Origin: Hydractinia symbiolongicarpus
Lineage: Eukaryota > Cnidaria > Hydrozoa > Anthoathecata > Hydractiniidae
Reading direction: 5' to 3'
Assembly (NCBI RefSeq): GCF_029227915.1
Contig: NC_079876.1
Span: forward strand, 19,964,001-20,028,000
Length of the DNA stretch: 64,000 bases
Shown piece after piece: positions 25,640-36,779 of this stretch (positions are counted from its first letter, which is position 1; every line of letters begins with the position of its first letter). A program made the translations under genes and the position numbers. The notes under the pieces were generated by a model. The model did not search any database. It was not told the origin of the DNA and saw only the letters and a list, made by a program, of their open reading frames with translations.

Positions 25640-26615
25640 AGCTTTTCAACTTGTGTAGGCTTTATTTATCTTTTACTTCTTTTAGAGGCATACATTAAAA
25701 AAAACGCAAATAAAAATTCGTTTAGAAAACGTATGAACAAATCTCGCGCATCTGTAATAGGATGATCGCATGGAGCGTTAGACATTTGATATTTTGGGCC
25801 AATTTTGTCAGATTATTGATCGAAGACATTTTAATAATTTTGTACCTACGTACATAACTAATTGCGAAACAATTTTCATACAATTGTAACAATGGTTGAA
25901 TGGTTTAAGTTTCACTTATATTGGAAAAGATAAATTGGGACAAGGTGACCTTTCGTTATTGGAGATGGGTATCTTTACCATGTTGCAACAAATGCAAACA
26001 TAGATATTAGGTAGAAAAAAAGAACTTTTTAATTGTCAAAAGTTAGATTACATAGGACTTTATACATCATGATAGCGGGCTGAATAGATCTAGTGAAATG
26101 TCTCGTACACCCTTGTTCTCAATATACTAAATTTATAGATTTGAACATTTACAATAACATTGGTAAAACTATATTCTTTTACCAAGCTAACAAGGCAATG
26201 TGCACTATCTTAAGTTCAGTATGTTGTGATAACTAAATTATTGAAAAATTAATACATGTGGCACTCCATAAAGCAAGCAAGTTGTTATGGATTAAACGCT
26301 TTTCTATTTAAACTTTTCTATCTGTCGAAACCTAATGAACAATATCAACACAAACACCTGATTAATAAGTTAAAACTTTTCTACATCACTATTTTCACAT
26401 CTACATAATTCTCTAATGCGTAATCTTAACGGCACTGAGGAATTAGTATGCCATAATACTGTAAATATCATTTGGGAGTGATTCATAGTTACATTGTGGT
26501 AGTAATTACATTGTTATATATTAAAAGGTAGTTTCTACCATATCATTTTTGAATAGTGATGACTTTGTATAACTAAAGATCACGCTTGCAAGAAAACACG
26601 ATATATTCACATACT
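25640..26615. other. spacer of the peptide array
   Basis: AT-rich, no gene or clear repeat recognised. Confidence 0.4.
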
Positions 26616-27439
26616 TCAAAAATTGCTTATTCATGCACCATCGCACATTTATGCACATGTAAATGGATATCATAACTTCATCAAAATCAATTAGAATTCA
26701 GTAAATCAATTTCAGAAAACAAGGTTGACAGGTTTGTGTCATGTAATCCTAAGTCTTTTTTGTGGCATAAACAAACATTAATTCTTATAAAATATTTTGC
26801 CAGAAAATGCACCCCTTTACTAACTGAGCAAAAAATAAGTGGAATATCAAATAAGGAAGAGGTTGTTGGGAAAAGCGAAAGCTAAATATATCATAACAAA
26901 ATAAGATGTTAGCCGATGTTAAAAGACATTTAATAAATCATGTTCTCCTATAGTTAAGTTGCAAATGCCCGTTAAAGTACATTGGAAATAATTAAAAAAA
27001 CAATTATAATTAATGTCAATTTAATAGTAAAAGAGGAAATGGCTTCATATGAGCAAGTTGTGCTTCCGTTTAACTGTTAATGAGTTCAATTTGTCAGTGC
27101 CTTAGAAATTGACTTCATGTTTATAAAAAGAATGAACGAAGCCTGTGTGTCATCATGAATTCAACCCATGATGGGCAGAGAGCTCAACTGTTGGAGTGAT
27201 GATACCAAATATTTATAAAGTTTTATTGTATGTAACATCCAAGTGTACAACAAAATACAAAGAATTTCGAAGGTAAAACCCTTACAGCGTTACCGTTACA
27301 TATATAAACAGATTTGAATTTTTCCTTTATTATATCTTTATGATCTGATTATGAGATAAGACAAGCAATAAACTTTGACAGAAATTTTTCCCCTAAAATT
27401 CCGTGTGTAGGATAAAGTTCTTCTAACGCGATACCTCTT

Positions 27440-27991
27440 TTATCGCATTATGTAACGCTTGCAAAATGGGTGCGGCAACTGCAATATGCGGTATAATATC
27501 TTTGACTGGATTATAATTAACTCATTAGCCTCCAAATATTTGGGTGAGCTTTTATGTTGATGAGTTTGCGAAAGCTTTTTTTTCGATTGATTTAGCGCCA
27601 TTTCTCGCCATATTAACTCCATTTTCATATTTAACCATTTTTCAAGATAGGTTGTTGAGATAGCATCCAACTTACGAAGAACTGACGTATTTCTCCTATA
27701 TCGATTCTTTGTGTGCATCATATCTTTGTTACCTCCATTTACTATTGGATTTTCCGCTTGATCTTTTAAAAACAGACCTAAAAACCATATATGGAAAGAT
27801 ACATTTATTGTGTCATAATATGCAATTATGTAACTAATTTTTTGTGATAGAACAGGTTAAAAAAGGCCTCTCTAAAAACCATTCCAAAGCAGTTATAACT
27901 CTTCACATTAAATAGAAAAATGATCTCGAAACATACATTTTACTAATACCACAAGGAAAAGAAATGTAGAAAACTATTTCAATAATTTCAT
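27440..27991 (-). pseudogene. secreted helical peptide, decayed member D
   Basis: The exon 2 region begins at 27777 after a GGTTTTTAG acceptor and is almost identical to E through RYRR, YLEKWLNMKMELIW and NQSKKKL. One extra base in the tail shifts the frame, so the NPWR end is lost and the frame runs on to 27440. The exon-1 equivalent (27991 to 27937) keeps length 55 and a GT donor but has an in-frame TAG at codon 6. The last exon base is T, not G. With both ends damaged, D is best read as a recent pseudogene of the E type. A different start upstream or an alternative first exon could still rescue expression. Confidence 0.75.
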
Positions 27992-28054
27992 TGTAATAAT
28001 TGTATTTCCTTAAATATAACTTGAATTTGCTTTTATCTTCAATTAGTATTAATG

Positions 28055-28097
28055 AACGTTAGCAGACACTTGCAAGGTGCAAGTGTCTGCTAACGTT
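28055..28097. repeat. perfect 20-bp palindrome with 3-base loop
   Basis: AACGTTAGCAGACACTTGCA, then AGG, then its exact reverse complement. It lies between the promoter block and the signal exon of D. The E copy has only the outer arm (CTGCTAACGTTGGG), so the inverted duplication arose after the segmental duplication. Confidence 0.92.
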
Positions 28098-28149
28098 GGG
28101 TTGAATGCCTCATGCTGTCGTGAAGCTGTATTTATTTGTTTAGAGAAAA

Positions 28150-28190
28150 AAGAAAGTCATGTAACGCGACTTTTATTGAGGTTATTGATG
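28150..28190 (-). promoter_or_regulatory. upstream block of D (truncated module)
   Basis: Minus strand CTCAATAAAAGTCGCGTTAC followed by ATGACTTTCTTTTTTC, nearly identical to E. The more distal GCGTGGTA block is absent because a Helitron fragment occupies that place. Confidence 0.55.
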
Positions 28191-28202
28191 TAATTGCAAA
28201 CG

Positions 28203-28495
28203 CAGCTACCGAACTGCCATCATTACCGTCAGAAGTTGGAATAGTGGTTATTAAAAAGAAAGGAAGTCAAAATTCAGTTCAACAGTATACTGTGCAAAGG
28301 GGTAAAGTTGAAAACGCATTACGGGGACTGTGTTTTGGATACCCAGAAGGGGGTGTTGAAGGTCCAGATACTAAAAATAAACATCAATACAATGGCTCTG
28401 ATCACATTGACAAACCTTTAAAAGGACGCTACTTCCAGTTCCTGCCGAATGAATACTATAAGGATGTCTCAATAAAATATGACCGCATTAGAATT
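28203..28495 (+). pseudogene. Helitron DUF6570-type fragment inserted upstream of D
   Basis: In the frame 28136-28504 the portion after codon 23 reads ELPSLPSEVGIVVIKKKG, then YTVQRGKVENALRGL and NEYYKDVSIKYDRIRIL. This resembles the part of Helitron proteins that pairs a val-rich strand with V-R-KV--AL and N--Y-DV-I-.-R---L. The boundaries are visible because both flanks match the 42.5 kb copy. Neither the helicase nor Helitron ends are present. It is a captured or leftover piece, not a working gene. Family call from memory, moderate. Confidence 0.5.
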
Positions 28496-28501
28496 CTTTT
28501 C

Positions 28502-28700
28502 TGAAAATAAAAGCCAAATTTAAAGCTTTTTTGTCTATAATTGGTAATAACTCCTTCGCATTCCATATAATAGCGAATCTCGTGATTAACCATTTTCCCT
28601 TATGTTATTTGGTTATGTAAAGGTCTCAAAAAAAGAATTTTCTAAGAAGTGTTTTTAATGGTTTAAAAGTCACAACAGGGCATAAAATGTTTCTTTTCTG
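28502..28700 (-). pseudogene. relic of cysteine-containing ORF G
   Basis: The minus strand reads KMVNHEI, then ECEGVITNYRQKSF, aligned to the G exon at 42.6 kb, but the CC pair is replaced by YY and the end is cut by the Helitron fragment. An ATGGCTTTTC start matches the first codons of G near 28710 but soon meets a stop. Confidence 0.5.
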
Positions 28701-28754
28701 AAAAGCCATCTCTAAAAAAGTTAATTTAAAAGCAATGAAAATGGATCACAATAG

Positions 28755-29175
28755 CAGATGCTATTGTACAAATGTGACTGCACTTTATTCAATTAAGTGG
28801 GGAGGAAATTTTTGGTTTTTAAGTAAACGTTTTTCCAATTATTGCAACAAGAATGGTAATGTGTACAATTTATAAATATGTTATTTTGTACACATAAATA
28901 AGACTAAAGTTCTATAAAGAATAGTCAATTGGTAGAATTGACAAAAATAACTAAAGTATTGCATACTCAAGGTTATTCGTTATTTAAATAATATATGACA
29001 GGGAGAAAAGGATTTCTTATGGATCAAGTTTTAGTAAATTGAAACTTCACGTCTTAGCTAGCCGCTAAAAAAAATGGTAATAAAATGTTAATGCTAAGGT
29101 TGAAGACATCAGATAGATGATAAGGATGATAACTAACTTGCTTAAGAAACAATTCTGAAAAAAAAAATTATTATT
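28755..29175. other. intergenic
   Basis: AT-rich, nothing recognised. Confidence 0.4.
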
Positions 29176-29178
29176 ACA

Positions 29179-30885
29179 TACTAGTCGATTAGGCCCGTGG
29201 AGAAATCCACTTAGTCAGAAGGACAATGGAAAATAGGTTGTTTTAGATGTTTTAATGACGTCAACAACCCATTCACAAAAATAAAATAAAATAAGAACCT
29301 TTTTTTCACATTGCCTCTATTGTGTAGAGCTTGAAACGCTGATCAAGAAAATGTATATAATCATGTGCTTTTGATGAACGCCTAAGGAGATACAAGGATT
29401 TAAAAAAATTGCTGACATCGGCAATGGCCCGTCAAAACCTCTAAAAATTTTTTTAAAAATTTGTATATCTGTTGCCTTCATGGTATAGATCTTGAAACGC
29501 TGATCAATAAAATGTGAAGGATCATGTACTTTTGACAAACGGTTGCAGAGATATTAGGTTTTGAAGGTTTTTTGATGACGTCATCAACCCGTTCATTCCG
29601 AAAGGGATTCGGAGACGTAGGTTTACAAAAGTTACCCAAAGTTCTCCTAGGTGATTTCTAGTTACGCACGCGGTGAAAAATGACTGACGTCACCACCTTG
29701 TTTCCAAATTATTTGGCCTCAAAATTTTAAGTGCATTGTGATGGCTTCGTTAATTTAATATAAGATATTGACGTTAAAGTAATAATATTGACGTCGCGCC
29801 GTAACGTCAGAGAATTTAACATTTCAAACAAAATCTTTTCGGTTACATCAAAGGAAAATGTACACATCCCCTTTGCCTGTCATAGACACACATACTCTCT
29901 GTATTATTATAGAGACTAGTCGATAAGTCTCGTGGAGAAATCCACTTAGGCAGATGAACAATGGAAAAATAGGTTGTTTTAGATGTTTTGCTGACGTCAG
30001 CAGTGAAGATCCCGAAAAAATTAGATAAATTTATTTTATTTTTTAATTGTAATGTGTAAAGGTTGAAACGTTGATCAAAATAATGTATAGGATAATATGT
30101 TTTCGAGGAACGCCAAAGGATATATAAGGGTTTAAAAATTGTGCTGGCGTCAGGAAAGGCCCGTGAAAACACAAAAAAGTTTTTTTAGAAATTTATTTAC
30201 CTGTTGCCTTCCTCGTATAGATCTTAAAACGCTGATCAAGGAAATGTATAGGATCATGTACTTTTGACAAACGGTTACAGACATATTGTGGTTTAAAGGT
30301 TTTGTGATGACGTCATAAACCCGTGCATTCCGAAACGGATTTGGGAACCTAGGTTTGAATAACTTACCCAAATTGGTCCCAAGTGGTCCCTAGTTATCTA
30401 CGCAGTGAAAAATCATTGACGTCACCACCTCGTTTCCAAGTTATTTGGGCACAAAGTTTTAGGTGCACTGTAATGGCTTCAATAATTAAATATAGGATAT
30501 TGACGATAAAGTAGTAACGTCAGAAAATTTAACATATTAGACATGCATTTTTCGGCAACATCAAAGGAAAATAAGCATATCAACTTTGCCTGTTACAGAC
30601 GCACTTAGCGTATTATTATAAGAGACTAGTCGATAAAGCCCGTGGAAAAATCCACTGAGGCAGAATAAAAATGAAAAAGAGAAGTGTCATTTGGATTTCA
30701 TGATATTAGCAACCCATCCACAAAAAAATATTTAAAACCATGTTTTCACGTTGCCTCTGTTGTGTACAGCTTAAAGTGCTGTTCAAGAAAGTGTATATGA
30801 TCATTTGCTTTTGATGAACGGGTTTAAATGAACACATCCACTTTGCCTGTTACAGAGACACAGAACTGGCGTATTATTATATAGA
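29179..30885 (+). repeat. tandem TGACGTCA-rich repeat array I
   Basis: Head-to-tail copies start with ACTAGTCGAT at 29180, 29915 and 30625. The first two are 735 and 710 bp and the third is cut to about 260 bp. Each opens with a CCCGTGGA..AATCCAC hairpin and ends GTATTATTATA-AGA. Inside are GCTGACGTCAGC-type and TTTTTGATGACGTCAT-type palindromes and two CTGATCAAGAAAATGTAT blocks. There are no terminal inverted repeats. The structure resembles Helitron/Helentron-derived short elements, which often form tandem arrays, but that class is a guess. The minus-strand frames here are repeat translations. Confidence 0.8.
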
Positions 30886-31129
30886 CTAGAAGTTGCTACT
30901 TCCCAGGGGCTTTTTGTAACCACAACAAAAGCAAGCGCGATAAAGATTATGTTTCTAACTTCCCCTTGCCTCATATACCATGGCAAAAAGTTTGGTTTAT
31001 TTATATGTAATGCCGTTTCTCCTGAAATAGGTTGTTTGTACAGGGATGCAAATATGATGACGTCATTTTACGCCTTATTTGCGGCTGTTTTGAAATTTCA
31101 AAATTAGCGCATGCGCAGACTGAATTTCT

Positions 31130-31365
31130 TGCTTCTAGGCGAACTTAAATGACCGTGCGTTGCCTCTATTGTGTAGAGCTTAGAATGCTGATCAAGAAAA
31201 TGTATATGATCATGTGCTTTTGATGAGCGATTAATGAGATATAAGGGTTTAAAAATTTTGCTGACGTCAGCAATGGCCCGTCAAAACCTAAATTTTTTTT
31301 TTAGAAATTTGTATACCTGTTGCCTTCATCGTATAGATTTTAAATTACCCAAAATTACCCAAATT
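31130..31365 (+). repeat. partial copy of the same repeat
   Basis: Begins at a GTTGCCTCTATTGTGTAGAGCTT block and contains TTGCTGACGTCAGCAATGGC and ACCCAAATTGGTCCCTAG, internal words of array I. Both ends are missing. Confidence 0.7.
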
Positions 31366-31369
31366 GGTC

Positions 31370-32055
31370 CCTAGTTAAATATATATGTGGCGGGGAAATT
31401 TAACCCTTTTTAAAATTTTTAGTCAACCACGATGTTGCACTGGACATTGTGTTTTCGATATTCATTATTTCCATGGAAGAAAAAATTAACACTTTTAAAT
31501 TTTGTCCTTGCGAAAATTAATCCACGCAAAGCAAATAAAGATTTTTCGCGAACATTAATTTATCCATGCGAAAACTTATCCGTTCATTTACTACAGAAAA
31601 ATATATTTGATAGTAAAGAATTTCCTTTAGTCAAAAACATCAAGTGTGAGGATCGTATCACATCATACTCTTTTTAGGGTACTTTTTCAGACCTGTACAT
31701 AGTCAGTATAAAAATTGAGCTGAAGCGTTTTCCTGCCTTTCTAGTAAATCCTCCTTTATTTCTGTGGATGAAACGCTAATATACCGCAGCGGTAATTTTG
31801 CCTACCCTGCTCCTCTGTCATGATGGTTGGTCGAATTAAGGCTTAACAAGTGTAACAAAATCATGCACTAATTTATTAATTTGGTACCGTCAGGGGCGCC
31901 ATTTCATAAACCGTCTTGCCCCTACATCCTTGGGCAAATAACAATGCTATAATCACGTAAGATTAGGAAAGAAATAGGATTTTTATTTAGATGTTTTTAT
32001 TTACATGTAAAACAATATAAACAGTATTAAAAAGCCATTGTACACGTTTTACGGC
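31370..32055. other. intergenic with repeat-like CGCGAA patch
   Basis: The frame 31432-31677 is rich in TTCGCG/TGCGAAAA words typical of an interspersed repeat rather than a protein. Similar wording appears near 63230. No gene supported. Confidence 0.35.
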
Positions 32056-32060
32056 ATGAA

Positions 32061-32190
32061 GCATTAACTCTGAGTCTGAGTGGTCCTGTCTGAGTCTTGG
32101 TGGTTCTGGCTGATTCTGGGTGGTTGTGGCTGATTCTGGGTGGTTTTGGCTGATTCTAGGTGGTTCTGGGTGGTTCTGGGTAGTTCCATA
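32061..32190 (+). repeat. TGG-rich minisatellite
   Basis: About six imperfect units of roughly 20 bases built on GGTGGTTCTGGCTGATTCTG. Confidence 0.85.
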
Positions 32191-32194
32191 GTTT

Positions 32195-32985
32195 ATTAAT
32201 ACCGATATATGTAGCTACCTAATGCCTAATAGAAAGTCTGTCAAAATATTTATTTATGTTAGCTAAAGTACCTAATTTTATGCTAGCTCAATTGGTAGTT
32301 TTATCCCAGCCAATTAGTTGATTTTATGCCAGCTTTGTAGCTAGTTTTTTATGCTATAGCTAGCTATATGTTTATATATGTTTGCTCTATTTTATGCCAG
32401 CTAAAAGTGTATTTAAGTTATAATATAATCCCAGCTCAGTCAATAGATTTATGTTAGATAGCCTTAGGCGTGAGTTAGAATAAGAAAGGGTTCATTACAT
32501 GTAAAAAAATAATGATATATAGCTAGAGAAACATACCCTTTCTTCTTTTTCTTGAACAAGCCCTTCCGTCAGTTGCGAGATAGCTTAGATTAACAAATGT
32601 TTGAGTTTGAGGCGCTATGTGTCCAAGAAAAGGTCACCTGATATTAATAAAGGTGACCAATGTATCACGTGGCTAAAAAGAGTAGGCTGATTTGGTCTCA
32701 ACTAAAAACATCCGATTTCCCGCTTAGCCATCTTTAAAAATCAACAAAAGCACTCCATCGTTGTTTATATTAAAAAGCCTCGTTTCGCTTAATCAAAAAT
32801 TTACGGAAATATAACCAGGTTATAATACTGGGAAATCGGATCCTCCATAAAGGAAATGCTAGCCGTTTTTTATGCATTGGGATGTAATTGATAGAAATAC
32901 GAGATACTTTCCACCGTAGTAACTTTTTATAATATTTGACAATAATAATGAGGAAATGGGCTCTGCTACGCTCCGTTCGCTGACG
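32195..32985. other. degenerate TTTTATGCCAGCT repeats and GC patch
   Basis: Between 32260 and 32430 the word TTTTATGC(C/T)AGCT returns several times at irregular spacing. A patch GTGGCTAAAAAGAGTAGGCT at about 32672, then TTGGTCTCAACTAAAAA, is repeated near 38800. A TACGCTCCGTTCGCTGACGC string at about 32968 is typical of an interspersed element edge. Confidence 0.45.
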
Positions 32986-32989
32986 CTCA

Positions 32990-35625
32990 CTACGCTTTGC
33001 TCCGCAAAAATCCACTTAGACAGAAAAACAATTGAAAAGTTCTGTCATTTGAATTTTATCAGCAGTAAAATGGGTACTGCCTTTTACCAAAAAAAAATAA
33101 TCTGAAAATGCATAAAAAGAAAGTCAGTCATAATTTAACAAAAAGGTTCTTAAAATTTAACACAAAATATCAAACTTCAAATCGCATGAAATCCTCCCAA
33201 CAAAACTTCAGACAAAATATGAAAAACAATGGCGTTCAAGGTGTAAAATCTAGTTGGTAGAAAGTTACAACATTGACAGTCACAACCCAGACAGTTACGA
33301 CAACAATAATAATAATGTCAGAAATAACACATAATACATCTTATTATGTGATTATGTTGAAAACCTTCAATATTTTAATCTGAAGTGTCGAAAAGAAAGG
33401 CTTGCAACAGTAAGCAAAGATCTATGAAAATAAGCTCTTTACACATTTTAAACATTGTCTTTTCCCTAAATGCTTATACAACAATGCAACCTGAACAATA
33501 TCAAAAAGCCAAACTAAAACAAACACAAAAAACCAAAACACATAAGTTAAACTTTGAAAAATCATTTATTCGGTTGCATACCATCCTCTCCCGCCAAAGT
33601 ATGAACAAAATGTAAAAATTAACCGGTTAACAAAACAATTTTTTTGTCTAATGATCCGTACTGACTTTACCAAACATTTTAAACTGAAATGTCGAAAACG
33701 CAATGAGCAAAAAGTAAATTTCAAATCAACAAAAATCATTGTATATATGGTCCTTCCTCACAAAAGTTTACAATAAATGTAAAACGCAAAGGTTTCTGAG
33801 AAGCAAATCAAAATATGAACAAAAAATCAGTTCAATTGACATGTTCTATATTGTCTTCACCCATAAAATCTTCCACAAGAAGGATATAAAACCCATCAAA
33901 TTCAACTCAGAAAAAGCAGTCATTTCAGTGCATACAAAAATACAAATTGGAAAGTGTAGAATATGAAATTATATTTTTAGTATATATATACTTGCATATG
34001 CTCCTCCCTCACAACTGTTAAACAGTTTGAGTCTGAACATTCAGTAATTTTTTATCATCACCAAATATTTATTCCCGCAAAATTTTGTTAAATTCTTAAC
34101 AAAAACAAAAACGTGAAACCGTGGACTTTTCTTCCAGCAAAACTGACATTACTCACAGTTAGTTTAAAGTTTAAAAAAAGTTTATAACACAAAATATAAA
34201 AAAAATCAACTTACACAACAGCTCACAGTCTAAATGTAGAAAAATTTGTTCTTTCAGTATTTTGCATGTGGTCTTTTTCCACAATACTTTACACAGCATT
34301 TAGGAAACAGCAGTTTGCAACACAGACAATATAAACGGCAACCATACTATTCTCTGCTGAGAAATTTTAACCACAAATGTCAAAAACTCAGGTAAATTCC
34401 CCCCAAATGTCAACAACCTTTGTAAAAATATCAACCACCACCCTTGTAAAAATATATAACCTTGTTATTTACATGCGGGCTCACAGAAGTTTAACAGGAT
34501 GTCAACAACAAAACAATAAAACTTTCTCCAATTAACGCACACACTTTAATTTTATAAAATCATTCCTCTTAAAGTAAAGTTTGCAGAAAACGTGAGAAAA
34601 ATTATTCCTCACACAACCCTAAAATTTCAATAAATCTTTGAAAGATTTTGTGGCTTGTTAAATCATAATTCGCGCTCAAATAAGACCCTTAAGTTTGACT
34701 ACTAAGGTGGATATAAATAGCTAAAAGAGGAATAACAACATTAATCATCAGTTAGCTAGCTAGGTTTAGTTATGGAGCTTGAAGGTAGCATTAGCTAAGG
34801 CAGATACCCTGTTAAATATAGTTAAACTGGGAAGACGCATATAGCCAGCTAGCTATTTATGCTTAGTAAAACACATATAAAGAGAAACAATAGCAATATA
34901 AAAATTATGACATTTGCAGTAAGTTCAACAAACCAAAAGTTTCGCTAACACATTAGTTTGATAGTCAGCTAACAGCTTTATGTAGAATTTTGAATTTTAG
35001 GAAAAATACATTAGTTACGCACCAGGGGACACATTAATTATGCAAAAAAGTGTAAAAAAAATATGCTAGCTTTTTTTATAAAAAACGCGGTAAAATATAC
35101 AATAGAAAGTATATAAGCTTTTAAGTGACTTTTTCCTGGCAAATGCGAGTCTGTCTGACACGTAGCTCTAGTGACATAAAAACATAACGTCTAAAAATAT
35201 CAAATTTCTTAATATTTGTAAATCCAAATCGACTTTAAATCCAACCTTTCATTTCTACTTTTGACTTTACTTTACAGCTCCACTATTCACTTCCCAAGTA
35301 ACTTCTTGTGGCTTCTAACTTTACTTTTGTACCTCTACTTCTTCACTTGGACTTTTCTTTCTCTGAATCACTTTTTGCACTTTTTTGCAGACGAAGGGAC
35401 CGTTCTTTTGTTGTTGTTGTTTTCTCGAGGGTAACCATTTTTAGCCGTTAAAATTATTTCAGCAAATCAAGTTGCTTCATTTTGATCACGTGATGTAAAC
35501 AAAGCAAACCCGCTGGCGAAATGGACATACTTTTTCGACGACTTCAAAGGAAATTTCGGCTACATCAAAGGAAAATGAACACATCCACTATGACCGTCAC
35601 AAGCACTCCGTATTATTATATAAGA
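32990..35625 (+). repeat. long element sharing ends with the TGACGTCA repeats
   Basis: The left edge AAAAATCCACTTAGACAGAA matches the repeat head. The right edge (about 35545-35623) has TCGGCTACATCAAAGGAAAA, ACATCCACTATGACCGTCAC and then CCGTATTATTATATAAGA, matching the tail. The 2.5-kb interior is A-rich with loosely repeated CTCCCTCACAA-type words near 33590, 33755, 34005 and 34285, plus a CT-rich stretch 35230-35400. No protein is recognised. Either a larger member of the family or a copy split by another insertion. Confidence 0.5.
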
Positions 35626-35639
35626 AGATATCTTCTACT

Positions 35640-36770
35640 CTCTACACACTGGCTGAGTGTTGCAGAGATGTCATGATAGGGGAATATGTGGCGTTTCTCT
35701 TCTACGAGGGTGTTATGGTAGGTAAATGTGAGAAGTTTCTTCCGTTATTGGTATATCGTGTCCTTCCTGCTATAAGCTTTTTGTATGCTAGATATTTGGC
35801 GTAAAGAAACCAAGGGTAAGTATTCAATGCTCAATATTGATAATTTTATCATTATTAAGTATTGGATATTTTCTATTTTCTCTTTTCTACTCTAATTTAT
35901 TGGCAAAGATTGCGAATTTTGGTGCTTGTGCTTTTAGTTTTTGGACTAACAAATATCACCTGTCACGTATAACAATATATTATATCATTACGTTAAGGTT
36001 GATCGGAACTGAAAGCAATATGGAACCCAACCTTATAGAATCGATCAACTCACTAACATGCAGCTTGATGTATCATCTGTTTTCACCAATGAAAGTAGAA
36101 TTTATTGTGCTAAATTCCCAAGTTATAGTACTTAAAATTGTATAATAAATCCGAATACGCTCAGGAAAGATTCAACCTATCCATGAAGAGCGTTCATTTA
36201 CACCTTTCTTTCAATACATCCAAGAAAATGGAAATTAATACAAGTTTGAGATTAGGATGATAGCATGCATTTGATTTATACTATATCTTGAGCTTTTACA
36301 GAATAAACTGCTTTACACGGTATCTGTCAGACAACTAACAAGCGAAGCAATGCATAAACATGTGATTGTATTTTGTAATGAGTAATCTCATATCTGAAAA
36401 ATATGGTTTTAGTTAATTTTGAATTATTCATAAATGTCTATATCAAATATTATTTAATATATTAGTACTAGTAATCACATGTTTGAGAGGGAAATTTGCG
36501 ATAAATTTACTGAGTTTGATTTTTGAAATTTTAGAAGCAACTATTTTTATAGTTTAAAGAAATTTACAAACTATTCAACGTTCATATGTTCTCACTTAAA
36601 ATTGTTATAAGGACTGTGACAATTCACTGTCAGAAATTGCATACTTTCGTTTTCGACTTTTCGGAGAATGTTGTTCAAATTAACAGTGCCACCATGAAGT
36701 ATATCATATTTTCCACGCTACTACTCGACAATAAATCATTTCGAACATTTAAAAACGCTACTGGTTGGTG
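35640..36770. other. intergenic, unassigned frames
   Basis: The frame 35837-36145 has a hydrophobic start and could be a membrane or secreted protein by chance. A GGGTAAGT site lies just before it. No homology seen. Confidence 0.3.
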
Positions 36771-36779
36771 AGTTTTATT

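Larger units (their letters stand above)
26622..28750. repeat. segmental duplication, copy 1 (partner 40908-42790)
   Basis: Starts with GCTTATTCATGCACCATC and is collinear with the partner: shared TTATAAAAAG stretch (27129 versus 41370), exon 2 of D versus E, intron, exon 1, promoter block and cysteine-ORF relic. Sequence is nearly identical across the exon-2 region. Copy 1 differs by a Helitron-derived insert at 28203-28495 and a palindrome at 28055-28097. Confidence 0.85.

Noticed and set aside
29317-30371. Several 70-110 residue minus-strand frames
   Set aside because: They fall in repeat array I and recur as near copies in array II; they are not conserved as proteins.
35837-36145. 102-residue frame with hydrophobic start
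   Set aside because: Hydrophobicity follows from AT-rich composition; no motif, no conserved promoter module.
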